Assembly (NCBI RefSeq): GCF_001894865.1
Contig: NZ_BCXA01000016.1
Span: 1 to 64,000 of the forward strand
Direction: 5' to 3'
DNA length: 64,000 nucleotides
Source of the DNA: Rhodococcus maanshanensis NBRC 100610
Lineage (GTDB): Bacteria; Actinomycetota; Actinomycetes; Mycobacteriales; Mycobacteriaceae
Position 1 is the stretch's first letter, and each line of letters opens with the position of its first letter. Shown here in pieces: positions 12,901 through 27,900 of this stretch. Position numbers and translations under genes: made by a program. The notes beneath the pieces were generated by a model. The model had not been told where the DNA came from, ran no database searches, and saw nothing but the letters and a program-made list of their open reading frames with translations.

Positions 12901-15900
12901 GCGTGCGGCATAGGCCAGCATCACGTCCCGGGTCAGCGGGGTCGTGGAGAAGCCGTCGCACGCGATGTGGTGCACCACCATGACCAGCACGTGGTCGGTC
13001 TCGGACTCGTCGACGCGCAACAGCGCGGCTCGCAGCGGCACACCCGCGGTGACATCGAAGCCCGCCGTGAGGACACCCGACACCCGGTCGAACACCTCGT
13101 CGGCCCGCACCGACTCGAGCGGGAGATCCACCGCATGGTCAGGCAGAATCACCTGGTACCCGGTGCCGTCGAGCTCCCGGTACACGGTGCGCAGCACCTC
13201 GTGCCGCGCCACCACGTCGCCGATGGCCGCCCGCAATGCCTGAACGTCCAGGTCGCCGAACAGGCGCATCGCCGCGGGAATGTTGTACACCGAGGACTCT
13301 GGATCGAAGCGGTTCAGGAACCACATGCGAGTCTGTGCCAGCGACAGCGGCACCCGCTCCGGACGTGGCCGGGCGGCCAGCTCGATCCGCCGGCCGACAC
13401 CGACCTGAGCCTGCAGACGAGCCGCCAACGCCTCGACCGTCGGAGCATCGAACAACTCGCGGACCGCGATCCGGGTGTCCAGCTTCGCCCCGATACGAGC
13501 AACCACCTGCATCGCCACCAGCGAGTTGCCGCCAAGTCCGAAGAAGTCGTCGTCGAGCCCGATTCGGTCGAGGCCGAGTACCTCGCCGAACACCGCCGCC
13601 ACTGCCTGCTCGGCCTCGGTGACCGGTACCCGGAACTCCTTGGCCTCGAACACCGGGGCGGGCAACGCCTTGCGATCCAGCTTGCCCGACGAGTTCACCG
13701 GGAACGCGTCGAGCACCAGCACCTGGGACGGCACCATGTACGCCGGCAGGTTGGTACCGACCGCGGCCCTGATCACACCGGCGTCGAGCGCCGCTCCTGC
13801 GGCCGCAGTCACGTAGCCGACCAGGTGTTCGCCTGCGCGTGGATCCTCCACCAGCACGACCAGAGCCTGCGACACCCCTTCGGCCTGCATCATCGCGGAC
13901 TCGATCTCGCCGAGCTCGATCCGCAGACCACGGAGCTTCACCTGGAAGTCGGTGCGCCCCAAGTAGACGAGGTCACCTCGAACGTCCCAGCGGACCAGGT
14001 CGCCGGTGCGGTACATCCGGTCACCAGAGGCACCGAACGGGTTCGCCACGAAGCGGTCCGCAGTGAGGTCGACCCGGCCGTGGTAGCCGCGAGCGAGCTG
14101 ATCGCCGGCAAGGTAGAGCTCACCTGCGACACCGACCGGGACAACGTTCAGCCGCGAATCCAGAACGTAAGCCTGAGTGTTCCAGGCCGGTCCACCGATC
14201 GGCACCGCGCCTCGAACCGGGCCGTCGATCTCGTAGCCGGTCGTGGTGATCGCGGCCTCGGTGGGGCCGTAGGTGTTGTGGAGTCCGCCGGAGAAGTTCG
14301 AGCGGATGGTGTCGACCAGCTCGGCCGACAGCGCCTCGCCACCGCTGTGCAGGTGCCGCAGCGATGCCAACGCGTCGCCCGCCCCGTCCGCGATCATCGC
14401 GGCCAGCACCGACGGCACGAACTCCGCGATGGAGATTCCATGCTCACGCATGAGCCCGGCGAGGTAGTCCAGTTCGAGGTGTCCACCCGGGCGGGTGATG
14501 ATCAGCCGACCTCCGACATGCATCGGCAGGAAGCACTCCCACACCGAGACATCGAAGGTGAACGGCGCCCGCTGCATGATCCGGTCGGCCGAGGTCACCT
14601 GGTACTCGCCCTCGAGCCAGTGCAACTGGTTGACGATCGCGTGGTGCGAGACCGCGACACCCTTCGGCCGGCCGGTCGAGCCCGAGGTGTACAGAACGTA
14701 GGCCGTGTTGCCGGTGTGCAGCGGCGCAACTCGCTCGGCGTCGGTGATCGGCGCGACGTCGTAGCCGTTGAGCGCCAGGTCGGCAGTCGCGACCATCCGG
14801 ACGCCGGGCAACGGCGCGAGCGCCACGGTCGGGGTCATCAGGATCAGGCTCGGTTGGGCCGACTCCACCACATACGCAATGCGATCCGCCGGATGGTCCG
14901 GGTCGATCGGCACGTACGCGCCGCCCGCCTTCACGATCGCGTACATCGCGATCAACATGTCCAGCGAGCGGTACGCGGCCAGGCCCACCAGATCGTCCGG
15001 ACCGACGCCCTGCACGATCAGCCAGCGGGCCAACCTGTTCACCCGCGTGTCGAACTCGGCGTAGGTGAGCGAGTCACCCTCGAAGACCAGGGCGATGTCG
15101 TCGGGGCGGCGGGCCACCTGAGCGTCGACGAGGTCCACAAGGGTCGCCTCGGGCACCGTGACCTCGCTGGCATTCCATTCCTCGAGCACCGTGGTCAGTT
15201 CATCGGGTGACAGCAGCCCGATGTCGCCGACCTGGGCGTCGACCGACGCCACGATCGCGGCCAGGATCCGCTGCAGACTCCGAGCGAATCGATCGACGGT
15301 GGACGCGTCGAACAGGTCCGTCGCGTAGGTCAGGCCCACGTCGATGCCGACAGGCAGACCGGCCTCGTCGTACCGATCGACGAAGGTGAAGTCGAGGTCG
15401 AACCACGTCAGGGTGGCGTCGTGATCGACCGCGGACACGTGCAAGCCGGGCAGGTCCAGTTCGGTCCGCGCCAGGTTCTGGAAGGTGAGCGAGACCTGGA
15501 ACAGCGGCGAATGAGACTGCGAACGAACCGGACTGAGCACGTCCACGAGGCGCTCGAACGGAACGTCGGAATTCCCGAACGCACCGAGGTCGGTGTCGCG
15601 GACCTGGGCCAGCAGATCGGCGAAGCCGGCATCGGGGGCCACGTTCGCGCGCAGGACCAGGGTGTTGACGAACATGCCGACGAGGTCGTCGAGTGCGGCC
15701 TCGCCGCGTCCCGCGATCGGTGCTCCGATCGCGATGTCCTCGGAACCGGACAGCCTGCTCATCAGCACCGACAATGCCGCGTGCACGACCATGAACAGGG
15801 TCGCGTTGTGCTCCTTCGCAATCCTGCGGAGACCGTCGTGGATTCCGGCGTCGATCGAGAAGGTCTTCCGCGCACCTTGATTCGACGCCACCGCGGGCCG

Positions 15901-18900
15901 CGGACGGTCGGTCGGCAGCTCGAGCAGGTCAGGCAGGCCGGCGAGCGCCTTGCGCCAGTAGCCGAGCTGACGGCTCACCAGGGATTCGGGATCCTCCTCG
16001 GTTCCCAGGACGTCTCGCTGCCAGAGCGCGAAGTCCGCGTACCCCACAGTAAGCGGGGACCAACCGGGCCCACGGCCCTCTGCCCGCGCGGTGTAGGCGA
16101 TCATCACGTCCCGGGTCAGCGGGGCGATGGACCAGCCGTCTGCGCTGATGTGATGAACCACGAGTACCAGCACGTAGTCGGTGCTCGCGGGTCGCTCCGA
16201 AGGATCCGTTCCAACTGGAGTCGTGCGGAACAGGCCCGCTCGAATGGGCACCTCGGTGGTGACGTCGAAGCTCGTCGACAGCAACTCGACGACCCTTCCG
16301 ACGACCTCGTCCTCGGTGACGTCCTCGGGGGACAGGTCGGGAAGTGCCTGCGACACGGGCACAACCAGCTGGAAGGCCTCGCCGTCGTTCTCCGGGTACA
16401 GCGTGCGAAGCGGCTCGTGCCGTTCGAGCACGTCGCCGACTGCCAGCTGCAGCGCGTCTACGTTCAACTCCCCGGACAGCCGCAGCGCGACCGGGATGTT
16501 GTACGCGGCGGACTCGGTGTCGAAGCGGTTGAGGAACCACATCCGCTGCTGCGCGAGCGAGAGCGGAATCCGATCCGGACGCTCCTGGGCGGCCAGCGCC
16601 TTGCGTCCTCCCTGCCCCGCGTACTGCGACACAGCAGCCGCGAGGGCCGCGACTGTCGAGGAATCGAAGAGAGTGCGGACCGGCACCGTGGTGTCGAACT
16701 CCGCGCCCAGTCGCGCGGTGACCTGCGTCGCGATCAGCGAGTTGCCGCCCAGCTCGAAGAAGTCGTCGTCCGCGCCGACCAGGTCGACCCCCAACAGTTC
16801 GGCGAATGTCGCGGCGACTATCTCCTCGACCGGGTTCGAGGGCGCCCGGAACACCTTCGCCTCGAAGACCGGCGCGGGCAGTGCCTTCCGGTCCAGCTTG
16901 CCGGACGCGTTCAGCGGGAACTCCTCGAGCACCACGAAGGCGGACGGCACCATGTAAGACGGCAGCGATGCGGCCACCGCCGACTTGACGGCACGCTGAT
17001 CGATCTCCGCACCGGCGGCGGGAACCAGGTACGCGACCAACGCCTCGCCGGTCAGCGGACTGCGGTGCAGGGTCACCACCGACTGGCTCACCTCGGGGAC
17101 TGTCAGGAGGCTGGTCTCGATCTCGCCGAGTTCGATCCGCAGTCCGCGCAACTTCACCTGGAAGTCCGTGCGGCCCAGGTAATCGATCTCGCCGTTCGGC
17201 TGCCACGCCACCAGATCGCCCGTGCGGTACATCCGCCCGCCCGCGGCGAACGGATTCGCCACGAAGCGATCGGCGGTCAGATCCACACGACCGACGTACC
17301 CGCGAGCCAACTGCGCTCCCGCCAGATACAGCTCACCCGCGACACCCACCGGCACCGGCTGCAAGCGCGAATCCAGCACGAACACCTGGGTGTTCCACAC
17401 CGGCGCACCGATCGGCACGGCCACCTCGTCGGCGTCGGTGACCTCGTGGAACGTCACATCGACCGCGGCCTCGGTCGGCCCGTACAGGTTGTGCAGCCGG
17501 GCCTGCGGCAGGACTTCCCGCAGCGACGCAGCGGTCTGGGCGGGAAGCGCCTCACCCGAGGCGAAGACCCGAACCAACGTCGACGCCGTGGCCACCGTCG
17601 ATTCGGTCACGAACAACGCCAGCATCGACGGCACGAAGTGCATGGTCGTCACCGACTGCTCCACGATCACCCGAGTCAGGTAGGCAGGATCACGATGCCC
17701 GTCCGGCGCCGCGATCACCAGTCGCGCACCCACCTGCAACGGCCAGAACAACTCCCACACCGACACGTCGAAAGTCACCGGCGTCTTCTGCAGCACGACG
17801 TCGTCGACGCCGAGGCCGTACTCGGCCTGCATCCAGATCAGACGGTTCACAATCGCGCGGTGCGAGACCGCAACGCCCTTGGGCCGACCCGTCGAACCCG
17901 AGGTGAAGATCACGTACGCGGTGTTGTCCGTGTGCAGCGCCGAGAGGCGCTCCGCATCCGTTACCGGTGTGGCCGCGAACCCCGACAGGTCCACGCTGTC
18001 CACCAGGATGACGGAGTCGTCCCCGACGATCGTCACGTCGTCTCGGGACGTGGACAGCACGCACACCGGGGCAGCGGTCTCGAGAATGTGCCCGATCCGG
18101 TCCGCCGGCTGATCCGGATCAACCGGCACGTACGCGCCACCGGCCTTGACCACCGCGTAGATACCCACCAACAGGTCCAGCGACCTCCGCATCGCCAGCG
18201 CCACCAGCGACTCCGGCCCAACGCCCATCGAGATCAGATGCCGCGCAAGACGATTGGCCCGAGCGTCGAAATCACTGTACGACAACTCCGCACCCTCGAA
18301 GGTGAGGGCGATCGCGTCCGGCGTCCGGGCCACCTCCTCGCCGAACAGCTCCACCAGGGTGGTGGGCTCGATCAGCGCGCCGGTCGCGTTCCACTCGGAC
18401 AGGACGCACTCGCGCTCGTCCGCTCCGAGGACGTCGACATCACCGATGAGCGCCTCCGGCTCGGCGACTACGGCGCGCAGGACCCGCACGAACCGGGCCG
18501 CGATGGACTCGGCGGTCGACCTCTCGAACAGATCGGTGGCGTATCGCAACCCGCCGACGATGCCACCGGGAACTCCGTCGATCTCCACGTTCTCCGTGAT
18601 TGCCAATGCGAGATCGAACTGGGCCGTGTCGGCCTCGTAGTCGAAGGTACTGACCGTCAGCCCGGGCAGCTCGAGGGCAGCACCCTGGTGACCGTCGAAA
18701 GTCAGGGACACCTGGAACAGCGGCGAGTACGCCTGCGAACGTACCGGGTTGATCACCTCGACCAGTCGTTCGAAAGGAATGTCGGCACGGCCGAAGGCGG
18801 CGAGATCCGTTTCGCGGATCCGTCCCAGCAGCTCCGCGAAGGACGCCTCGCCGTCCACCTCGGTGCGGAGCACCAGGGTGTTGACGAACATCCCGACCAG

Positions 18901-21900
18901 GTCGTCGAGCTCTGCGGCACTACGCCCGGCGACCGGGGTGCCGATCGCGATGTCGGAGGTGCCCGACAGCCGGGACAGCAACACGCTGAACACCGCCTGG
19001 ATCGCCATGAAGGTCGACGCGCCGTTCGCCCGGGCGACCGCTCCGAGACCCGCCGCCAGCTCCGGCTCGATCTCGAAGCGCAGCAGCGATCCTCGATTCG
19101 AGGCAACGGCCGGTCGCGGATGGTCGGTGGGCAGCTCGAGCAGGTCCGGCAGGCCGGCCAGCGTCTCCACCCAGTACTCGATCTGCTTCGCTGCCACCGA
19201 CTCCGGATCGTCCTCGGACCCGAGAACCTCACGCTGCCACAGCGTGAAGTCCGCGTACTGAACGGGCAACGGGGCCCAGCCGGGCGCCTCCCCCGCCGAC
19301 CGTGCCACGTAGGCCGTCATCACGTCACGTGCCAGCGGCCCGGTGGAGACACCGTCCGCGCTGATGTGGTGAATCACCAGGACGAGGGCGAACTCGGTGT
19401 TCCCCGGCCCTCCCGCGGGCTCGACTCCTGGCGTACCGATGCGAAGCAGCTTGCCCCGCACCGGTACTGCCGCGGTCACGTCGAATCCCGTACCGAGCAC
19501 GGACGCGATCGTGGTGAACAGGTCCTCGGGTGCCACATCGATCGGGTTCAGGTCCAGATCGATGTCCTCGACAGGGAGGATCAGCTGAACCGGAACGCCG
19601 TCGATCTCCGGGAACATGGTGCGCAGCGACTCGTGACGGCCGATCACGTCCCGCACGGCCAGTTGCAGGGCAGCGGTGTCCAGCTCGCCGACCAACCTGA
19701 TGGCCATCGGGATGTTGTAGGCCACGGACTCGGTGTCGAACCTGTTCAGGAACCACATACGGTTCTGCGCCAACGACAGCGGGATTCGATCCGGACGCGC
19801 CACCGGCACCAGCGCCGGCGACGCGACTCCGCCGGCGACGACGACCGCCCTCGCGGCGAGCCCAGCTACGGAAGAAGCCTCGAACACCTCACGAACACCG
19901 AGCCGCGAACCCAGTACATCGTTGACACGTGAGGTCAGCCGCATAGCGGTCAACGAGTTTCCGCCGAGTTCGAAGAAGTCGTCGTCGAGGCCCACCAGCT
20001 CGAGGCCGAGAACCTCACCGAAGACATCCGCGACGATCTGCTCGACGGGCGATGAGGGTGCACGGAACGCCTTCGCCTCGAACACGGGCGCGGGCAATGC
20101 CTTCCGGTCCAGTTTGCCGCTCGAGTTCAACGGGAATCCCTCGAGTACGACCAGGGCCGACGGCACCATGTACGACGGCAGGGCCTGACCGATCGAGCTC
20201 CGCAGCTCCCCGACATCGACCGCGGTTCCCGCCGATGGCACGACATAGCCTACGAGCTGATCACCGGTCGACGTGCCGACGACCACGGCAACGGACTGAC
20301 TGACCGACGGGTGCGCCAACAACGCCGATTCGATCTCGCCGAGCTCGATACGCTGGCCACGGAACTTCACCTGGAAATCGGTGCGTCCGATGTAGTCGAG
20401 CTCCCCCGACGCACTCCAGGTGACCAGATCGCCGGTGCGGTACATCCGATCACCCACAGCATCCCCCGTCGCTCCGGAGAACGGGTTTGCCACGAATCGG
20501 TCCGACGTCAGGTCCACCCGGCCGTAGTAACCGCGCGCCAACTGGACGCCCGCCAGGTACAGCTCACCCGGCACGCCGACGGGAACCGGCCGCAGCCGCG
20601 AATCCAGCACGAACACCTGTGAATTCCACTCCGGGCGACCGATCGACACCGATCCACCCGCAGCGGTTTCGGTGACATCGGCGTACGTGATCGACACCGC
20701 TGCCTCGGTGGGGCCGTACAGGTTGTGCAGTCGCGCAGCGCAGACAGCCGCGAACCCACGAACCGTCTCGGCCGGCAGCGCCTCACCGATGACGAACACA
20801 TGCTGCAGCGAGGTGAGGGACTCCGCCGGGGCGTACTCCGCGAACACCGTCAGCATCGACGGCACGAAGTCCGTCATCGTCACTGCATGCGCGCGGATCG
20901 TCTCCGCCACGTACGCCGAATCCCGGTGCCCGTCCGGCGTCGCCACCACCAGCTGCGCCCCGACCCGCAACGGCAGGAAGTAGCCCCACAACGACACGTC
21001 GAACGTCGTCGCAGTCTTCTGGAGGTACACGTCCGACTCGTCGATGCCGTACTCCGCCTGCATCCACGTCACCTGGTTCACGATCGCGCCATGGCTGACG
21101 GCGACGCCCTTGGGCTTGCCGGTCGAGCCCGACGTGAAGATCACGTACGCCGGATGCGCCGGTTCCAACCGTGCAACCCGATCCGTATCGGAGATCGGTT
21201 CTGCCGAGTACGCCGCCAGATCCACGGTGTCGATCCGGATGACAGACCTGTCCCCCGGAACCTCGAAACCGTCCCTCGCGGTCGTCAAAACGCACACCGG
21301 TGCCGCGGTGTCGAGAATGTGCCCAATCCGATCCACCGGATGGTCCGGATCGACGGGCACGTACGCCCCGCCTGCCTCGATCACCGCGTACATTCCGACA
21401 ACAAGGTCAAGCGAGCGGCGAACTGCCAACGCCACCAACGACTCCGGACCGACGCCCTCCGCGATGAGCAGCCTGGCCAGCCGGTTCACTCGCTCCGAGA
21501 ACTCCGCATAGGTCAGCGAACTGTCCTCGAACACGACAGCCGTCGAATCCGCAGACACCGAGACCTGCGCGTCGAACGCATCGAGCAGCAACTCGCCGGC
21601 ATCAACTACATGCGTCGAATCGTTCCAACCGACCAACACCCGATCCAGCTCGTCGGTTGCCAGCAGCGCAATGTCGCCGACCAGACGCTCGGGCTCCGCC
21701 ACCACCGCCTCGAGCACTCGCACGAATCGGTCACCGAACACGATCGCGGACGACTCGTCGAACAGGTCCGTCGCGTAGGTCAGCTCCACCACCATTCCGG
21801 CTGTCTCGCCGGCCTCCGGTGCCGTCTCCGCGAACGTCCACTGCAGGTCGAACTTCGCCACCGCGGTGTCGAGATCAACCGCGCTGACGCTGAGCTCCGG

Positions 21901-24900
21901 CAACTCCACCGCGGTCTGGCTCAGGTTCTGGAAGAACAACGCCACCTGGAACAGCGGGTGCCGCGCCTGCGACCGGACCGGATTGAGCACCTCCACCAAC
22001 CGCTCGAACGGCGCATCTGCATGGCCCATCGCGGCCACGTCACCACTCCTGGTCTGCGCCAACAGATCCGAGAACGAAGCATCCGGTCGGACCTGGCTGC
22101 GCAACACCAGCGTGTTGACGAACATACCGACCACGTCATCGAGTGCGGCCTCGCCGCGGCCTGCCACCGGGGTGCCCACCGCGATGTCCTCGGTGCCACT
22201 GAGCCGCGCCAGCAGGATCGCGAGCGCGGAATGCACCACCATGAACAGCGTCGTGTTCTGCTGTCGGGCAAGCTCGTTCAACGCCGCATGCAAGTGTCCG
22301 TCAATTGCGAACGTGTGCACGGCGCCGCGGTTCGACGCGACCAGCGGACGTGCCCGATCCGCGGGCAAATCCAACTGGTCGGGCAGATCGGCGAGCACCG
22401 AACGCCAGAAGCCGAACTGCTCGGCGATGACCGAGTCCGGGTCGTCCTCGGATCCCAGCACCGAACGCTGCCACAATGCGTAATCCGCGTACTGGATCGG
22501 CAGCGGCGTCCAGCCCGGGGCCTGCCCCGCGCTGCGCGCGGCGTAGGCGACCATCAGATCCCGCGTCAGCGGGGCCATCGACCAGCCGTCGGAGCTGATG
22601 TGGTGCACGACCATGACGAGGACGTACTCGTCTGTCGCGTCCAGCCGGTCGGCCGACTCCAGCGTGAACAGGTTCGCGCGCAGCGGGACCTCGCTGGTGA
22701 CGTCGAATCCGCGGGAAACCAGCGACACGACCGTGTCGAGGATCTCGTCCTCGGCCACCGCGACGGGGATCAGGTCCGGCGCCGCCTGCTCCGCGGACAC
22801 GATCATCTGGCAGGGATCGCCGTCGATCTCGGGGTAGAGCGTTCGCAGCGACTCGTGCCGTTCGAACACGTCCACCACGGCCAGACGAAGCGCCGCGAGA
22901 TCCAGCCGACCGGACAGTCGCAGTGCGATCGGCATGTTGTAGAGCGCCGATTCGGGATCGAAGCGGTTGAGGAACCACATCCGCTGCTGCGCAAGCGAGA
23001 GCGGGATCCGCTCCGGACGTTCCTGGGCGACCAGCGCCGCACGCCCACCTCTGCCAACGTACTGCTCGATGGCGGCGGCGAGTGCCTCCACTGTCGACGC
23101 CTCGAACAGGGTGCGCACCGGAACCGTCGCGTTCAGGGTCACACCCAGCCGCGCGGTCAACTGGGTCGCGATCAACGAGTTCCCGCCGAGACCGAAGAAG
23201 TCGTCGTCGAGTCCGACTCGCTCGATGTCGAGCACCTCGGCGAAGGTCGCCGCGACCGCCTCCTCGACGGCGTTGGTCGGGGCACGATAGGCCTTCGCCG
23301 CGAACACCGGCGCCGGCAGCGCCTTTCGATCGAGCTTGCCGACCGGGGTACGCGGGATCTCGTCCAGGACCATGATCACCGACGGGACCATGTGCTGTGC
23401 CAGCGACTGCTCGAGTACCGACTTGAGCGCGTCGACATCGACCTCGACGCCATCGCCCGCCAGCACGTAGGAAACCAGAGAGCTGACCCCACCGGCACCG
23501 GAGTGGCCCAGTGTGACCGCGAACTCGATGCCGGGCTGCGCACTGAGCAATGAGTCGATCTCACCCAGTTCGACGCGGAACCCGCGCACCTTCACCTGGA
23601 AGTCCGACCGTCCGACGTAATCCAGTTCGCCGGTGTCGGTCCACCGCACCAGATCGCCGGTGCGGTACATGCGTCCGCCCGGCCGGCCGAACGGGTCCGC
23701 GACGAAGCGGTCCGCCGTCAGGTCGGGGCGCCCGCGGTAGCCACGGGCCAGGCTCGACCCGCCGATGTACAGCTCGCCGACGACGCCGTCCGGGACCAGG
23801 TTCAACCGGGTGTCGAGTACCAGGGCCCGCACACCGCAGACCGGCCGCCCGATGGTGACGGGCTGCCCCGGCACCATCGGTTCGGTGAAGGAGACGACGA
23901 TGGTCGTCTCGGTGGGACCGTATCCGTTCAGGAACTCCCGGTCGCCGCCCCACCTGGCCACCAGCTCGGGCGGGCACGCCTCGCCGCCGACCCCGATCAT
24001 GCGCAGGTCGGGCAGCCCGGACGGGTCCAGCGATGCCAGCGTCGTCGGGGTCATCATGGCGTGGGTCACGCGCTCGCCGCGCAACAGCTCCGCCAGCTCC
24101 GTACCGCCGTAGATCGTCGTGGGAGCGATCACCAGGCACGCGCCGGACGTCGCGGCGAGCAGCATCTCGTTGACGGAGATGTCGAAGCTCGGAGAGGCGA
24201 AGTGCAGCACCCGCGAATCCGCGGTCGTGACGGTGGCTCGGCGCTGGAACTCTACGAAGTCCGCCAGGCCGACATGGGTGACCACGACGCCCTTGGGCTT
24301 TCCGGTGGAGCCGGAGGTGTAGATCACCCAGGCCGGCTGCTCGAGCCGCACCGGCACGGTGCGGTCGACATCGGTGACCACCGCGGTCGAGGTCTCGGAC
24401 AACTGCGCGGCGAGGTCGGCGTCATCGAGAACGAGCCACTGCACAGAGCTCGGCAGTGCCTCCACGAACTGTCCCGCGGTGATACCGACAACGACCTCCG
24501 AATCGGAGACCATGTGCTCGATCCGGTCCGCCGGGTAGCTCGGGTCGATCGGCACATAGGCCGCACCGGTCTTCGCCACCGCCCAGATCGAGAGCACCGA
24601 TTCCACCGAGCGGGGCAGCGCCATCGCGACGACCGACTCCGGGCCCGCGCCGCGGGCGATGAGCACGCGCGCCAGCCGCGACGATTCCTCGTCGAGCTCG
24701 CGGTAGGTGATCGATCGGCCGTCGCTGGAGAGCGCAGCCCTCGACGGGTTCGATGCCGCTGCCGCGGCGAGGAGTTCGGGAAGTGTCTTCGGCTCGGTCG
24801 TTCCCGCGCCGATCCTGGCTGCGAGATCGGCATGCTCGGGCGAGGACAGGATCTCGATATCCCCCACCGGCGTGTCCACGCCCACCACGATCGACTCGAG

Positions 24901-27900
24901 TACGCGGACGAACCGGGCGACGAAGCCCTCGACCGTCGCGCGGTCGAACAGGTCGGTCGCGTAGTTGAAGCCGCCGGCGATGCCCGCAGGCGAACCGTCG
25001 ACATCGAAGTTCTCGGAGAGGTTCACCTGCAGGTCGGTGCGGGCGACCTTCGGGTCGAAGTCCACACCTGCGACACGAAGCCCCGGCAGTTCCAGCGAGG
25101 TCTGTCCGGTGTTCTGCAGGGCGAGCGCCACCTGGGACAGCGGGGTCCTGGACTGGGAACGCTCGGGGCTGAGCACCTCGACGAGCCGCTCGAACGGAAC
25201 ATCGGCATTCGCAAAGGCGGACAGGTCCACCTCGCGGGTGGCCGCGAGGAATTCGGCGAACGAACGGGCCGGCGGCACCTCTGTCCGGAGCACCAAGGTG
25301 TTGACGAACATGCCGACCAGATCGTCGAGCGCGGCCTCGCCCCGCCCCGCGACCGGTGTGCCGATCGCGATGTCCTCGGTCCCGCTGAGGCGAGCAAGCA
25401 GCACGGCCAGCGCGGAGTGCAGCACCATGAACATGGTCGAGGTGTGGTTGCGCGCGAGCTCGATCAGTCCATGGTGAAGTTCGGCCTCGATCCTGAACTC
25501 GACCGTGTCGCCGGCGTGAGAGGCAACCATCGGCCGCACTCGATCCGCCGGAAGATCCAGCTGGACCGGCAGGTTGTCGAGGGTCTCCGACCAGAACGAG
25601 AGCTGCTGTGTGACCAGCGAATCGGGATCGTCTTCGGACCCGAGGACCTCCCGCTGCCACAGCGCGAAGTCCGCGTACTGCACCTCGAGTGGCGCCCATC
25701 CGGGTCGCTCACCTGCACACCGGGCGGCATAGGCAGTCATAACGTCTCTGGTCAGGGGACCGATCGAGAATCCGTCGCCCGCAATGTGATGGACAACCAG
25801 GACCAGCACGTGCTCGTCGGTGCCTGTCACGGCGAACAACGCAGCTCGCACCGGTATCGCGGCGGTGACGTCGAAGCCCTGCGCCGCGAGAGCGACCACG
25901 TGCTCCAACACCTCGTTCTCGCCGACCTCGACCGCCGCCAACTCCAGCGTTGCGGACGCAGCGGGCAGGATCACCTGATGTCCCATGCCGTCGAGTGCCG
26001 GGTATACGGTGCGCAGGACCTCGTGCCGCGCCACCAGATCCCCGATCGCGGCCCGCAGCGCCTCGACGTCCAACGCACCGGTCAACCGGACCGCCACCGG
26101 AATGTTGCCGGCCGCAGAGGTCGTGTCGAACTGGTTGATGAACCACATGCGCTGCTGTGCCAGCGACAGTGGAATCACATCCGGACGCGGCTTCGCCGTC
26201 AGCTCGACCCTGCCGCCCGAGCCGGCATGCGCCTGCAGACGGGTCGAGAGTGCCGCCACGCTCGACGCCTCGAACAGCTCGCGAACCGGCACCCTGGCGT
26301 CGAGCGCCGCCCCGATCCGCGCCATCATCTGCGCGGCGATCAGCGAGTTGCCGCCGAGTTCGAAGAAGTCGTCGTCGAGACCGACCCGGGGGACGCCGAG
26401 CACCTCGGCGAACACGCCCGCCACGACCTGCTCGATCGGCGTCGACGGGGCACGGAACGCCTTCGCCTCGAACACCGGCGCAGGCAATGCCTTCCGGTCC
26501 AGCTTGCCGTTCGCCGTCAGCGGGATCTCGTCGAGCACCACGAACGCGGACGGCACCATGTACTCCGGCAACAACCCCGCGGCACCGTCCCGCACCGCGG
26601 CCACATCAAGCTCCGGCCCGCCCGGCACCACGTAGGCGACGAGCACCGGGTTACCCGGGGCGTCCTCGCGCACGATCACCGCGACCTGACCCACCGACTC
26701 CTGCGCCAGCACAGCCGCCTCGATCTCACCGAGCTCGATGCGGAAGCCGCGAACCTTCACCTGATCGTCCGCGCGGCCGAGGTACTCGAGCTCACCATCG
26801 CGGTTCCACCGCGCAAGGTCACCCGAGCGATACAGGGCAGACCCCTCCGGGTCGAACGGGTTCGCCACGAACCGCGCAGCCGTCAACGCCGGCTGACCGA
26901 GGTAGCCACGCGCCAACTGCACACCGGCGACGTACATCTCACCCGGAACCCCGACCGGGACCGGCCGCATCCGAGTATCGAGGACGAACACCCGCAGCCC
27001 GGCGATCGCCTGGCCGACGAGGCTGCCCGAAGCGGTCGCTGCGGCGAGCTCGTCGAGACGACGATGCGAGACGTGCACCGTGGTCTCGGTGATGCCGTAC
27101 ATGTTCACCAGCACCGGAGCGTCGCCGCGACGGGAATACCAGTCGCTCAGGCGACGCAGCTCGAGCGCCTCACCACCGAAGACCACATACCGCAGAGACA
27201 GCTCCGCAGGCGCCTGCCGATCCGCCTCCGCCAACTGGTAGAACGCCGACGGCGTCTGGTTGAGCACCGTCACCCGCTCCCGCGCCAGCAGCTCCAGGAA
27301 CTGCTCCGGCGAACGCGACGTGAAGTAGTCGACGACCACCAACGTGCCGCCGTACAGCAACGGACCCCACAGCTCCCACACCGAGAAGTCGAACGCATAC
27401 GAGTGGAACATCGTCCACACGTCCGACTCGTCGAAACCGAACTCCGACTCCGTGTTCGACATCAACCGCGTCACCGTCCGGTGCGGAACCTGCACACCCT
27501 TCGGACGACCCGTCGACCCCGACGTGTAGATCACGTACGCCACGTTGCCCGCCCGCAGCGGAGCTGGCCGGTCGGAATCGACGACCACCGCCGACGACAC
27601 CGAAGACAGATCCACCGCATCCAGCTCGACGACCGCAAGCCCGTCAGGCAAACCGATCTCGCGACCGGTCCAGGTCACCACACACACCGGCGCCGCATCG
27701 GCCAGCATGTACTCGATGCGATCCGCCGGATACGTCGGATCGACAGGCAGGTACCCACCGCCCGCCTTGAGCACCGCCAGCAGCGCAACCACCAGGTCAG
27801 CGGATCGCGGCAGCGCCACCGCCACCAGCGACTCCGGCCCCACCCCCGCCTCGATCAGTACCCGGGCCAGGCGATTCGCCTGCTCGTCCAGCTCCCGGTA

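Noticed and set aside
15421-19932. Plus-strand open frame of 1503 codons opposite NRPS2
   Set aside because: Same reason: composition is that of a reverse-frame shadow and it shows no family motif.
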